Shown in pieces: positions 7,809 to 17,187 of a DNA stretch of 64,000 nucleotides. The notes under the pieces are model-generated. The model searched no databases. It saw only the letters and a list, made by a program, of their open reading frames with translations, and was not told the DNA's origin. Position numbers and translations under genes: made by a program. This DNA is from a virus, in IMG/VR virus record IMGVR_UViG_3300029787_000002, positions 105,643 to 169,642 of that record; one strand, given 5' to 3'. How positions within the stretch are numbered: position 1 is the first letter of the stretch; the number at the start of each line of letters is the position of its first letter.

Positions 7809-8156
7809 ATGCTAAACTTTATGGGAATCTATGATATAATATACTCTCAATTTGATCTCGGTCCAGGATTCTGGAATCGAGAATTGAGAACTCAGGATCT
7901 TGACGGATTCCTGAGTCAATATTATATCGATCCGAAGGGTCATCTCTGGAGTGTTGATTATTCAGGAACTTATGAACTTGAAGATGCTGAATGCATTAAA
8001 GTTGCAAAAAGTCAGAATCATGGAAAAGTTTCACCTTTCTGTATAACTAAACAACTTGAACTGTACCCTGCAAAATGGGGAGTTCATTATGCACCTACCC
8101 CTCGGTGCATGGTAACATTTGAAGAGGGAATTGTGACTAAATCTTATTATTCTTAA
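7809..8156 (+). CDS. Conserved-type hypothetical phage protein
   Basis: This protein has 115 aa if started at ATG 7809. ATG 7821 (MGIYDIIYSQFDL) is more plausible because the late promoter would leave almost no leader for 7809. The opening MG(I/M)(Y/F)D followed by an RTQDLDGFL block resembles a small protein found in many phages. It is beta-rich and soluble. The function is unknown. Confidence 0.65.
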   Translation: MLNFMGIYDIIYSQFDLGPGFWNRELRTQDLDGFLSQYYIDPKGHLWSVDYSGTYELEDAECIKVAKSQNHGKVSPFCITKQLELYPAKWGVHYAPTPRCMVTFEEGIVTKSYYS

Positions 8157-8818
8157 TGGCATACCTAGTTCATCCTCTACCACCTAGAAAGGTCTGGGTG
8201 AAGAAAGAATATCTTTATGATCTTGAAAAAGGACATGGGGAACTCACCCCAGGTCTATGGATCTCAGTAAGAAGTATACAAGCAAAAGCATTATACTTCG
8301 AGACATTACTTACTGATTATGGTGCTTTATTTGATAAGTTACCACTCAGTGCATTTGTATGGAAACCAGACATCAATCCAGATGATCAGTTACCATTAGA
8401 TGTATTAGAACTATGGGACTGCTTTGATTATAATATCACTGTAGTTGAAAAACCTATTTTAGGTAGGTGTTCTTTCTTTGGTAAAGACAAGAAGATGCAC
8501 CCAGGTGAATATGAATTTACGATTGATACTGCACACCCCGACTTCTCTGTATTAGATACTAACTTCTCAGAGCATGATCCAGAGCATAAAACATTTAATA
8601 TTATTGCTCTAGATAACGGACAGTTTGCAGCACAACCAAACAATCGATGTCAGTTCTTCGATAACAGTTTGGTGGATAATAATAATCTTAAGAGACCTGA
8701 CTTTAAAGTTTGTACACAGAACTATGCGGTGGAAACTCTACCTAAATGGTGGTCTGTTGGACATACTGAAGAGTGGGCATATCGAACTGAAGAGGAAGTT
8801 AAAGAATCAGACCTTTAA
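8156..8818 (+). CDS. Hypothetical protein
   Basis: This is a 220-aa soluble protein with no signal or membrane segment. It follows the previous stop without a gap (TAATGG). It has a Pro-rich start (VHPLPPRKVWV) and many aromatic residues, and looks like a globular beta-rich protein. No family is recognised. The gene ends just before a perfect late promoter. Confidence 0.65.
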   Translation: MAYLVHPLPPRKVWVKKEYLYDLEKGHGELTPGLWISVRSIQAKALYFETLLTDYGALFDKLPLSAFVWKPDINPDDQLPLDVLELWDCFDYNITVVEKPILGRCSFFGKDKKMHPGEYEFTIDTAHPDFSVLDTNFSEHDPEHKTFNIIALDNGQFAAQPNNRCQFFDNSLVDNNNLKRPDFKVCTQNYAVETLPKWWSVGHTEEWAYRTEEEVKESDL

Positions 8819-8825
8819 TAACCTT

Positions 8826-8833
8826 TATAAATA
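8826..8833 (+). promoter_or_regulatory. T4-like late promoter (TATAAATA)
   Basis: An exact T4 late-promoter octamer lies 27 nt before the GTG start of the fibre-like gene at 8861. Confidence 0.75.
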
Positions 8834-8860
8834 AAACTGTATCAAATAGTGTGATTATTC

Positions 8861-10186
8861 GTGGGAACCAGAAAGATTTCACAACTGGAGACAATATCAG
8901 ACGCTAACCTGTCTGGAGAAGCGATTCTTCCTGTGGTGGTGTCGGATCCCTTGATTCCAAACAGAAAAGCAAAGATAAATCAGTTATTCAAAGGACTGTC
9001 ACAGGGAACAAAAGCATCCCCAGGATTATGTTTTGACTTAGATAGAGACAGTGGATTGTATCAGAATGCATACGATCAACTCGGCATTGCCTTTGGTGAT
9101 GGCGGTTTCTACTGTACTCGTATTGATAATGGTAACAGTAGTACATCTCTGTACATTACTGCAGTTGATGATGTTGCAAATAATACTGACATCGTGCTCG
9201 CACCGAAAGGTACGGGTGCTGTCAAGGTTACGGGTAATTTCCTTATCTCTGACCAGACATTTATCTTAGAAGATGCTCAAGGTCCTAAAGCAAGATTTGA
9301 AGTTAGTAATATTGGTACTGGTACTAATACTCGTATCTTCACCCTTCCTGCTATTACCTCTGGTAATGGAACTACCGTTGTTGGTGCTGATACTCAGCAG
9401 ACGCTGACAAATAAGACTATTCTTATTGATGAGGATAACTTTGTTATTGTTGATGGTACAGAAGAAGCAATCTTCCAGATTAACTGGGCAACTACTTCTG
9501 GTGCAAGACGTTCTTACTTCTTACCTGACGCAGGTACAGTAACAACTACTGCAGAACCTACTGCAACTGCATCTACTTTACTTGACACTAAAACAGAACA
9601 GACTACACTTAATAAGACTGTTGTAGATCTGAAGTTGGCAGCAAACGCTGAGACTGCAACTAACTATGCAATCTTCAACACATCTGCTCTAACTGCAAAC
9701 AGGATCCTCACCGTTCCTGATTTATCATTAACGTTTGTTGGTACAACGACAACTCAAACACTCGCTAACAAGAGTTATGAGAATGCGATATTTACGGACA
9801 ATACTGATACAACTAAGAAGGTTTCATTCAATCTTGCTAACGTAAACACATCAACTAGCGAAGTTTTTAGATTCCCAAACACAGACGGTCTAAATAGAGG
9901 TGCAGACACATATAATATGCTTCTTACTGAGAAGTCTGCAGGAGAACTCTTTAACAAGACTCTCAATTCTCCAGTCCTTAAAAGTACTGGAAACACTCAG
10001 GGACAGATTACACTGTCTACTGAAGGTATCTCAGGTCCGAGAGTCATTAAGTTCCCTGACGCTGATGCCACACTCCTATCTACTGAAAACGTTACTGTTG
10101 ATGACGTTACATTTGGTGCAGGTATTGGAGCAAACAACCTCACTGGGTTAACAAGACAACAACAATTCTTCTACGCAGGATTTTAA
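8861..10186 (+). CDS. Virion structural / fibre-like protein
   Basis: This protein has 441 aa from GTG 8861 (MGTRKISQL). After an N-terminal attachment-like region there are at least four related beta units (QTLTNKT, EQTTLNKTV, QTLANKSYE, AGELFNKTL) that each end in a short linker. Such units are typical of trimeric phage fibre shafts. It is the first gene of a structural block behind a late promoter. The choice of GTG rests on the absence of a nearby ATG that keeps the conserved N-terminus. Confidence 0.65.
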   Translation: MGTRKISQLETISDANLSGEAILPVVVSDPLIPNRKAKINQLFKGLSQGTKASPGLCFDLDRDSGLYQNAYDQLGIAFGDGGFYCTRIDNGNSSTSLYITAVDDVANNTDIVLAPKGTGAVKVTGNFLISDQTFILEDAQGPKARFEVSNIGTGTNTRIFTLPAITSGNGTTVVGADTQQTLTNKTILIDEDNFVIVDGTEEAIFQINWATTSGARRSYFLPDAGTVTTTAEPTATASTLLDTKTEQTTLNKTVVDLKLAANAETATNYAIFNTSALTANRILTVPDLSLTFVGTTTTQTLANKSYENAIFTDNTDTTKKVSFNLANVNTSTSEVFRFPNTDGLNRGADTYNMLLTEKSAGELFNKTLNSPVLKSTGNTQGQITLSTEGISGPRVIKFPDADATLLSTENVTVDDVTFGAGIGANNLTGLTRQQQFFYAGF

Positions 10187-10192
10187 TTAAAA

Positions 10193-11680
10193 ATGGCTAA
10201 ACAAGGACTACTTGCCTCAGCAAAACCAGGTGCGACTACCAACACGGTGCTCTATAAAGCACCTATCGATGCGTCTGCAAGTACGGTTTTGTCTGTGAGT
10301 GCACAAGGTGGATCAAACACCTCATTCGATGTCGGTATCAAAGACTACGATCAACATGTCGTCTTAGATGCTTCAACTTACAAACTACACACTGGTGACG
10401 TATTCACTGGTTATAGATTTAACTTAGGTACAGCAGTTGGTGCTGACCAAGGTCTTAACGTCAATCAAGCATTATCTTCTGCTGATAATGAAAAAACAGC
10501 AGTATTTGAATCATTTTATATTCCACCATTTACTGAAATTACAGTAAAGAGTAGGGCAGTTAGATCGATTGCAGTTGAATCTGTGACTGGTACATTTGCC
10601 ATTGGTAATACTATTTCAAAGGGGGCAGGTAGTAACACATCTGTTGCAACTATCTTTGCTGTAGCATCTGGTTCTGGTGGTTCAACTCTTTATATCGGTC
10701 CTTCTACCTTGAATGGTTCTGGATCTGAATTTGTTGCAGGTGATTCTATTACTGCATCTGGTGGTGCAACTGGTACTATCTCATCTGGTGGTGTTGGTAC
10801 TGCTGCAAACGAGTTTACCTTTACAACGTCTGGTGGAACTGAAAATCTTTATCTTGGAACTGCTTTAACAGTATTAGGTGATAGAACATATCGCTTTAAC
10901 GTAGCAGACTCAAGTATGAGTAGTTTGGTATTCAAAATCTCTGAGACTGCAAACGGTGAGTGGGGTCCTGACGGAACTGCAGGTAACTCCGATGATGGTA
11001 CTGAGTATACTACAGGTAAGACCACTAACGGAACTGCAGGTTCTAGTGGTGCTTATGTTCAGTACGATCTAACTGCAAACACAAGTTTACCATCTAACCT
11101 ATTTTACTATGAAGGAACAACTGGAACTGCTGCTAACGCAAACTATGGAGGAACCGACAGGTTGCTCACTACGTCGGGTTCATATTCTTATGACTCTATT
11201 TTCGTATACAATGTTTCTGGGACCTGGGTAGACAACACAGATACCTTTACATACAACGGTGTAACTTATACTGTTACTAGTCAGACTGCAGGTCCTTACG
11301 GATTTGTTCGTGAATACACAGGAACTGCTCTATATGTTGTTCTTGGAGAAGGTTCTGCAAACATCTCTGGTTCGGATACTTTCTTAGATAATCCTGTCTT
11401 AACAACTGGTGCTCGTTCTACTGTAACAGTTTCTTCTGTTACTTCTTCGGGTGCAACATTAGAGACTAAGCATTACCTTCGTAAGGATAATGCTATCACT
11501 GCGAATAATACAGAAGAGATCAAGTCTCTTATTATTGGACCAGGGCAAAGACTGGTCGTTGAGAACAATGACGCAGATTGTTCGTTTACATTAGTTGGTT
11601 TTGAAGACAGTTCTACTGGATTCACTACTCGTGCTTATGCTCAAACTGCAGGAACTTCTGGTTCTGGCGGTGGAAGTTAA
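10193..11680 (+). CDS. Virion structural protein (fibre or baseplate accessory)
   Basis: This 495-aa protein, rich in Thr/Gly/Ser/Asn, has no membrane segments. Residues about 1-130 form one globular-looking domain (SAKPGATTNTVLYKAPID). The middle is made of beta repeats like GTFAIGNTISKGAGSNTSVAT. It ends in a Gly/Ser tail. It lies 6 nt after the preceding structural gene and before the large fibre gene. A virion role is inferred from composition and place. Confidence 0.6.
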   Translation: MAKQGLLASAKPGATTNTVLYKAPIDASASTVLSVSAQGGSNTSFDVGIKDYDQHVVLDASTYKLHTGDVFTGYRFNLGTAVGADQGLNVNQALSSADNEKTAVFESFYIPPFTEITVKSRAVRSIAVESVTGTFAIGNTISKGAGSNTSVATIFAVASGSGGSTLYIGPSTLNGSGSEFVAGDSITASGGATGTISSGGVGTAANEFTFTTSGGTENLYLGTALTVLGDRTYRFNVADSSMSSLVFKISETANGEWGPDGTAGNSDDGTEYTTGKTTNGTAGSSGAYVQYDLTANTSLPSNLFYYEGTTGTAANANYGGTDRLLTTSGSYSYDSIFVYNVSGTWVDNTDTFTYNGVTYTVTSQTAGPYGFVREYTGTALYVVLGEGSANISGSDTFLDNPVLTTGARSTVTVSSVTSSGATLETKHYLRKDNAITANNTEEIKSLIIGPGQRLVVENNDADCSFTLVGFEDSSTGFTTRAYAQTAGTSGSGGGS

Positions 11681-11685
11681 ACCCC

Positions 11686-11693
11686 AATAAATA
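11686..11693 (+). promoter_or_regulatory. T4-like late promoter (AATAAATA)
   Basis: AATAAATA lies 20 nt before the ATG of the 1,322-aa structural gene, in the short gap between genes. Confidence 0.6.
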
Positions 11694-11713
11694 ATCAAAA
11701 GCAGTAATAGGAA

Positions 11714-14700
11714 ATGTCCCTAACTAGACTAAAGAATATTATTACGTCCAGAACTGGACGTATTATCTATGTCAACCCTGACGATTTCGATGCATCTGAT
11801 GCTATCGATAACAGAGGTAACTCTGCTTTGCGTCCATTTAAATCGATCCAAAGGGCATTCCTAGAAGTAGCAAGATTTTCATATAGAGTTGGTTTAAGTA
11901 ATGACGAGTTTGATGCTTTCAGTATCATGCTCTATCCTGCTGAGTATCAAGTAGATAATAGACCTGGAGACGTATTATATACAAACGTTGCACCTATTGA
12001 TGCAAACTCTAACCTAGACTTAACCTCACCAAACAACGTATTATATAAGTATAACTCTGTTGAAGGTGGTATCATCGTACCTAGAGGTTGTTCCCTCGTT
12101 GGTACTGACCTCCGTCGTACAAAGATCATTCCAAAATATGTTCCATACCCTACAACTTATGCTGCAAAAGGCATTAACACAGAAGATCAAGTCCCTCCAA
12201 GGACAGCAATCTTCAAAGTTACTGGTGGTACTTATTTCTGGCAATTCTCTTTCTTTGACGGTGCTGAAGAAGGTGTATACTTCAAACCTGATAGCGTAGA
12301 GACACTTGCACCTAAGTTCTCACACCATAGATTAACTTGTTTTGAGTTTGCTGATGGTCTTAACCCCCTCTCCAAACTTATTACTGATGGTACAGTTCCG
12401 AACACAGACTATTCTGCTGTTCCTAACATTCTTGAAAGAACTGACCTAGAGATTTATTATCAGAAGGTATCGAAAGCATTCGCAACGATTCCTGATACCT
12501 CTGGCGATCCTGCTGCTGACCAGATTCAACCAAGGGTCGAAGAAAATAGAATCGTTGGACCGATTTCAGATGAATACAGAGTCTTACAGGTCACAAGAAA
12601 TGGACAGACAGCAACGGCTGTCACTGTTGACGAGTTTGATAATCCCAGGGACCACGGATTTTCTGTTGGTGTTAACATCAACGTTAGTGGTGTTACAGGA
12701 TCAACTGGACCGCAATCCGAAGTTGATGCAGGACTTTATAACGGAAGTTTCACAGTCACATCCGCATCTGGTAACGTCTTCACATACCAAATGCAAGGAG
12801 AACCAACAGGAAACGCTGTAGGTTCTAATATTACTGTTAAGACTGAGATTGATACTGTTGACTCAGCATCACCATACGCATTCAACCTATCACTAAGAAG
12901 TGTGTGGGGTATGAATGGTATGCACGCAAACGGTGCAAAAGCAACTGGTTTCAAATCAATGGTTGTGGCACAGTTTACTGGATTGTCACTCCAAAAAGAT
13001 GATAGAGCATTTGTTAGATATAATCAATCAACTGGAAACTATGATGCTGCAACATCTGGTGATGGTGCACACCTAGACGGATTTGCTGAGTATAGAAAAG
13101 GATGGGGACATGAGCACATCAAGTGTTCTAATGACTCATTCATTCAGGCAGTTTCTGTGTTCGCTGTGGGATACTTTGGTCACTTCACTGCTGAGAGTGG
13201 TGCTGACATGTCAATTACGAACTCTAACTCTAACTTTGGTAACACAGCGTTAAGAGCAGCAGGATTCAAAGCAAAGTCATTCTCGAAAGATAAAGCAGGT
13301 GCAATCACACATATCATTCCACCTAAAGCACTCAACGTCATCTCTACTCTTGCAAATGGTTCTAATGGTACTAATACTATCACTTTAACTTCTGCAAAAG
13401 TTGGTGATGCTCTGGGTATCATTCAAGGTATGACTGTAACAGGAACTAACATTCCCGATAGTACAACTGTTGGAACGGTCAATACAAACACTGGTGCTAT
13501 TACACTTAGTAACACTCTCACTGGAAACATCGTAGCAGGTAATATAATCTTTGGCGAAGAAACTTCTGTTAACTGGGTTAACATTGATATTCAAAGGACT
13601 AAGGTCGTTAACGCATCGCTCGCAGGTCAAGGCGGTACCCCTGGAACTAGACTCTATCTCTACGGATATACGACTGAAGCGTCACCTCCTACAACTAGAG
13701 TGCAGGGTTTCACCGTTGGTGCACGTCAAGATGGCACAGGTGCGAGTGCTATTGCAGACAAAATCAACTGTCTCTTAGTTGCAAACGGTGCAACGACTGC
13801 AACAACACAAGGAGCAAGTATTTCACCTTATGGTCCTAGTGTATCTGGACTAGCAGCAGGTGTAGCAGGATCACCGATCCAGTATGATAGTGCAACATAT
13901 ACAATTAATGGTGTAGCAGGTTCAGTTGGTGGTTGGTATCTAAGTGTTACAGCAAACTCTGAAATCTATCAAACTTTATCTACAAATACGCAATATAATA
14001 ACGTAAACTTTACTCCGAGTACATTCCTTAAGAGAATCCCTGACCCTCGTGACTTACAAGATAGAACTTATCGTGTAAGAATGGTCATTGATAAGGACAA
14101 GTCTAATCCTCTACCTAGAGATCCTATCTCTGGTTTCGTAATGCAACCTTTGAATAGTGACACTACAACATTCAACTTAACTAAATGTTTCTACATCTAT
14201 GATATTGAAATCGTACAACCATTTGAAAGAGGTGTCAATGATGGTATCTATTATCTAACATTATTGTGCGGTTCTATTGCACCAAGCACATCTAACTTTG
14301 ACAATAGAAAGTTCTCACAGAACGTCAACGAAGTTTATCCTACATTCGATAGAGATAACCCAGTTGCTGATCCTCTTCCTGCAGTTTCTGTTGCTGACAA
14401 TGTTATTATCGGTCTCGTCAATGCTACTGATGGTGCAACACCAACTCCTGCAAAAGATCCCAAGAGATCTATTACTAAGGAAGGTATTCAGTTCCTTCTA
14501 ACTGATACAGGTTGGACTCAACCTGGTACTACGCCAAACTATGACTCAAACAACGCAAAACTCTCAAATGTGCAACTTACTGCACGGGCTGGCGATGAAG
14601 AGACACGAAAAATTAAGATTCGAGAAAATAATGATGGAACAGTCGCACCGATCAATATCGAGTTCAGACGTCACTCCATCCTCAGATCAGGTAATCACAC

Positions 14701-15682
14701 ATTTGAGTACCTTGGTTTCGGACCTGGAAACTATAGTACAGCGTTCCCTCAAACACAGGTAGAGACTCTAACTCAAGAACAGATCCGATTCTCTCAGTCT
14801 ATTAAAGAAGAAGGAGGAGTTTCATTCTACTCTGGACTTAACTCTAACGGTGACCTATTCATTGGTAACCAAGTTATCAACCCTGTTACAGGTCAGATCA
14901 CTAATGAAGATATTGCACAGTTGAACGTTGTTGGTGAAGAGAACACAACTATTCAGACATTCTCTGAGTTGGTTCTTACCGATAAACTAACCGTTCTTGG
15001 TGGTGCATCTAACCAGTTAGAATCTATCTTTGCAGGTCCTGTTACATTCCAAGGTCTATCAACCTTTACGAATAACGTTCAAGCAAGAAAGATTTCTTAC
15101 TATAACCAAGATGGTACTGTTATTAAGCAAACCTTACTAGCACCTGCATTAGCAAATGGACAACCTAATTTTGCTAATATTACCAACTACGATACACCTT
15201 CTGATGGTGACCTTGTTTATAATATCAACTGGACTCCTGGTAAATCTTTAGGTTGGATCTACTATGGTGGTGTTTGGAAAGAATTTGGTCTTACAGATAC
15301 TGGCGAGATCAATATTGATACTTTTAATAGCACTCAACATATTGGTATTGGTACTGCTGCGGTATCTGGATTCAGAGTGGGCATGTTGGGCAACGCAAAA
15401 GTTGATGGAGACTTAGTTGTTACTGGTCGAGGTGGTGTTGGTGCTGACAAGTATATTACTAAATCATATACAGGAGATGGTACTACTTTAACGTTTGCTG
15501 TAACTACATATAGTGGAACTATTAAGCACTCTGACGATTCACTATTAGTATTCCTTAATGGTGTAGCACAGATTGCAGGAACCAACTACACAGTCGACTC
15601 TAACGGAGCAAACGTTGTATTCTCCTCTGGTGATGCTCCACTTGCATCAGACACTGTTCACATCTTAGAACTACCTATCTAA
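11714..15682 (+). CDS. Large virion structural protein with pectin-lyase-like start
   Basis: This 1,322-aa protein opens with IIYVNPDDFDASDAIDNRGN and ALRPFKSIQRAFLEVA, the pattern of pectin-lyase-fold beta-helix proteins used in phage spikes. It continues with beta-helix-like repeats to about residue 500, then fibre-like modules. It ends with a small domain (SLLVFLNGVAQIAGTNYTV) of the kind that also occurs in the 6,606-aa giant. It is probably a fibre, spike or baseplate wedge protein. I see no enzyme motif, so depolymerase activity is not claimed. Confidence 0.65.
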   Translation: MSLTRLKNIITSRTGRIIYVNPDDFDASDAIDNRGNSALRPFKSIQRAFLEVARFSYRVGLSNDEFDAFSIMLYPAEYQVDNRPGDVLYTNVAPIDANSNLDLTSPNNVLYKYNSVEGGIIVPRGCSLVGTDLRRTKIIPKYVPYPTTYAAKGINTEDQVPPRTAIFKVTGGTYFWQFSFFDGAEEGVYFKPDSVETLAPKFSHHRLTCFEFADGLNPLSKLITDGTVPNTDYSAVPNILERTDLEIYYQKVSKAFATIPDTSGDPAADQIQPRVEENRIVGPISDEYRVLQVTRNGQTATAVTVDEFDNPRDHGFSVGVNINVSGVTGSTGPQSEVDAGLYNGSFTVTSASGNVFTYQMQGEPTGNAVGSNITVKTEIDTVDSASPYAFNLSLRSVWGMNGMHANGAKATGFKSMVVAQFTGLSLQKDDRAFVRYNQSTGNYDAATSGDGAHLDGFAEYRKGWGHEHIKCSNDSFIQAVSVFAVGYFGHFTAESGADMSITNSNSNFGNTALRAAGFKAKSFSKDKAGAITHIIPPKALNVISTLANGSNGTNTITLTSAKVGDALGIIQGMTVTGTNIPDSTTVGTVNTNTGAITLSNTLTGNIVAGNIIFGEETSVNWVNIDIQRTKVVNASLAGQGGTPGTRLYLYGYTTEASPPTTRVQGFTVGARQDGTGASAIADKINCLLVANGATTATTQGASISPYGPSVSGLAAGVAGSPIQYDSATYTINGVAGSVGGWYLSVTANSEIYQTLSTNTQYNNVNFTPSTFLKRIPDPRDLQDRTYRVRMVIDKDKSNPLPRDPISGFVMQPLNSDTTTFNLTKCFYIYDIEIVQPFERGVNDGIYYLTLLCGSIAPSTSNFDNRKFSQNVNEVYPTFDRDNPVADPLPAVSVADNVIIGLVNATDGATPTPAKDPKRSITKEGIQFLLTDTGWTQPGTTPNYDSNNAKLSNVQLTARAGDEETRKIKIRENNDGTVAPINIEFRRHSILRSGNHTFEYLGFGPGNYSTAFPQTQVETLTQEQIRFSQSIKEEGGVSFYSGLNSNGDLFIGNQVINPVTGQITNEDIAQLNVVGEENTTIQTFSELVLTDKLTVLGGASNQLESIFAGPVTFQGLSTFTNNVQARKISYYNQDGTVIKQTLLAPALANGQPNFANITNYDTPSDGDLVYNINWTPGKSLGWIYYGGVWKEFGLTDTGEINIDTFNSTQHIGIGTAAVSGFRVGMLGNAKVDGDLVVTGRGGVGADKYITKSYTGDGTTLTFAVTTYSGTIKHSDDSLLVFLNGVAQIAGTNYTVDSNGANVVFSSGDAPLASDTVHILELPI

Positions 15683-15686
15683 TCAC

Positions 15687-16109
15687 ATGGCAATTTCAAG
15701 AGTAAGTGGTAATCAAATTGCCACCAGTACACAAGCAATCGTAACAACCTTAAGTTTCTTAAATACTAACTCAGTTTTAAGAATCCCTTCAGGTACTCAA
15801 GCACAAAGACCTACTGGTGTATCAGTTGGCACACTAAGATTTAATACTGATCTTGACTCTGCAGAGATTTACAAAGCAGATGATGGAACGGGGTCTGCAG
15901 GATGGTCACCCGTTGCAGGTGGTGGACCTGCCTTAGGAACTGATAGTATTATTAGAACAAACAATAGTGTAATCGCAGAAAACCTTACAGTTGGACCAAG
16001 TGCTAACAATGGTGCTGAGTTTACCAACGGAATGAGTGCAGGTCCTATCACAATTAATTCTGGTTTCACTGTTACAGTGGAGTCAGGTGCATCATGGAGT
16101 GTTAGATGA
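15687..16109 (+). CDS. Short fibre-family protein
   Basis: This 140-aa protein has the motif IPSGTQAQRPTGVSVGTLRFNTD near residue 35, shared with the fibres at 16106, 17188, 18223 and 19359. It then has a beta-strand-rich tail. It overlaps the next gene by 4 nt. It is likely a short structural subunit or a remnant of the fibre family. Its role is inferred. Confidence 0.55.
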   Translation: MAISRVSGNQIATSTQAIVTTLSFLNTNSVLRIPSGTQAQRPTGVSVGTLRFNTDLDSAEIYKADDGTGSAGWSPVAGGGPALGTDSIIRTNNSVIAENLTVGPSANNGAEFTNGMSAGPITINSGFTVTVESGASWSVR

Positions 16110-16375
16110 AGGTACGAGCACAGAACTTACAAGGATTAACACCAGGATTTACTGTCACATTAGATCATGATAGTGACTTTGCATTTAAAGGTGGAGCAGA
16201 ACTAAGAATCACAGGTTCTCAAAACTCTTTACCCCTACCATATGGTACAACTCAACAGTTCAATGATGCAGTGATTAATAAATCACCTAACAGAGGATAT
16301 GTAAACGGGCAGTTGAGATTTAATACGGGTAGTAGTAGATTAGAAGTATACAACAACGGAATTTGGGCAGGTTAA
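16106..16375 (+). CDS. Short fibre-family protein
   Basis: This 89-aa protein has an N-terminal VRAQNLQGLTPGFTVTLDHD, a LPLPYGTTQQFNDA element and the family ending GYVNGQLRFNTGSSRLEVYNNGIW. It matches the N-terminal portion of the longer fibres but lacks their C-terminal domains. It may be an assembly or adaptor subunit. Confidence 0.55.
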   Translation: MKVRAQNLQGLTPGFTVTLDHDSDFAFKGGAELRITGSQNSLPLPYGTTQQFNDAVINKSPNRGYVNGQLRFNTGSSRLEVYNNGIWAG

Positions 16376-16401
16376 TAGTAGAGGATGGGGACGTCCCCGA
16401 C

Positions 16402-16542
16402 TTGACATTATATCAAAATCGGATTACAATATGTGATAAGTGTGAGTACAAATCACCTATTGGGATCTGTACTAAATGTAACTGTGTACTTGCAGTGAAG
16501 GCACGCTTTCCAATATTCCACTGCCCGATCAATAAATGGTAA
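16402..16542 (+). CDS. Small Cys-rich (zinc-finger-like) protein, start uncertain
   Basis: A reading frame ending at TAA 16540 encodes CDKCEYKSPIGICTKCNC and HCPINKW, six cysteines in a compact zinc-binding pattern familiar from small cyanophage proteins. No ATG precedes the first cysteine: the nearest accepted start is TTG 16402 (46 aa), and a homologue-like start would fall on an ATA or ATT codon. The stop overlaps the ATG (16542) of the oxygenase. A TTGACA-N17-TACAAT match overlaps the 5' end (see rejected items). Confidence 0.45.
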   Translation: MTLYQNRITICDKCEYKSPIGICTKCNCVLAVKARFPIFHCPINKW

Positions 16543-17165
16543 TGAGTCCTTTCGCTTCTCAGTATGGAGGCGAACCAGTAATCACTAATTCAATTCATCA
16601 TGATAACTTTATCAGTGAGTTTGAAACAACATTAAACTGTCAAGAAATAATTGATTATTATCACTATATTGCAGATAATGGTTTGACAATCAAGAGACAC
16701 GCAGAGAAAGGTGCTGCTGATTCTCAAGTCTTTATGCACGAATTGCCTGTAGAATATTTTCATGACAATCTATCTCGATCAGTCTTCCAACGTTGGAACT
16801 ATCTTACTGAGCAAGCACTGAGAGAATATGTACTAAAGTATGATATTCTGGTTGGTCGTAGGTTTCAACATACGATGGCAAAACTCCAAAAGACTGAGCC
16901 AGGACAGGGTTATCACGCATGGCATTATGAAAGTACACCCGCTGCACCCTATCGTAAGTTAGCAACTATGATCTATCTTAATGATGGATTTGAAGGTGGT
17001 GAGACAGAATTTTTATATCAACATTGTAGAATCACTCCGAAGGCAGGTAAGTTTGTTATCTTCCCTTGTGATTGGGCATGGACACACCGAGGTAATCCGC
17101 CCCTAAATAAAGATAAGTACATCGTTACTGCATGGGTAGAGGAGTATCCGACCCCAGGTCAATAA
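16536..17165 (+). CDS. 2OG-Fe(II) oxygenase, prolyl-4-hydroxylase-like
   Basis: This protein has 209 aa. The metal site is H130-Y-E132 (in GYHAWHYEST) and H184 (AWTHRGNPP), with K194 ten residues later as the 2-oxoglutarate anchor. GGETEF and FVIFP are typical of the double-stranded beta-helix of P4H-like enzymes. It would hydroxylate a protein or small-molecule target using 2OG, O2 and Fe(II); the substrate is unknown. ATG 16542 is an alternative start that overlaps the upstream stop. It sits inside the fibre block, so modification of fibre residues is possible but unproven. Confidence 0.8.
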   Translation: MVMSPFASQYGGEPVITNSIHHDNFISEFETTLNCQEIIDYYHYIADNGLTIKRHAEKGAADSQVFMHELPVEYFHDNLSRSVFQRWNYLTEQALREYVLKYDILVGRRFQHTMAKLQKTEPGQGYHAWHYESTPAAPYRKLATMIYLNDGFEGGETEFLYQHCRITPKAGKFVIFPCDWAWTHRGNPPLNKDKYIVTAWVEEYPTPGQ

Positions 17166-17168
17166 ATA
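17161..17168 (+). promoter_or_regulatory. T4-like late promoter (AATAAATA)
   Basis: AATAAATA overlaps the TAA stop of the oxygenase and precedes the fibre gene at 17188 by 19 nt. Confidence 0.65.
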
Positions 17169-17187
17169 GAACTAAATCGCTTAAGTA

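Noticed and set aside
11714-15682. Polysaccharide depolymerase
   Set aside because: The pectin-lyase-like opening alone does not show catalysis; no acidic active-site pattern could be identified by eye.
16402-16430. TTGACA-N17-TACAAT promoter match
   Set aside because: It overlaps the only usable start of the Cys-rich small gene, so promoter and gene cannot both be as read; the gene core is the stronger signal.
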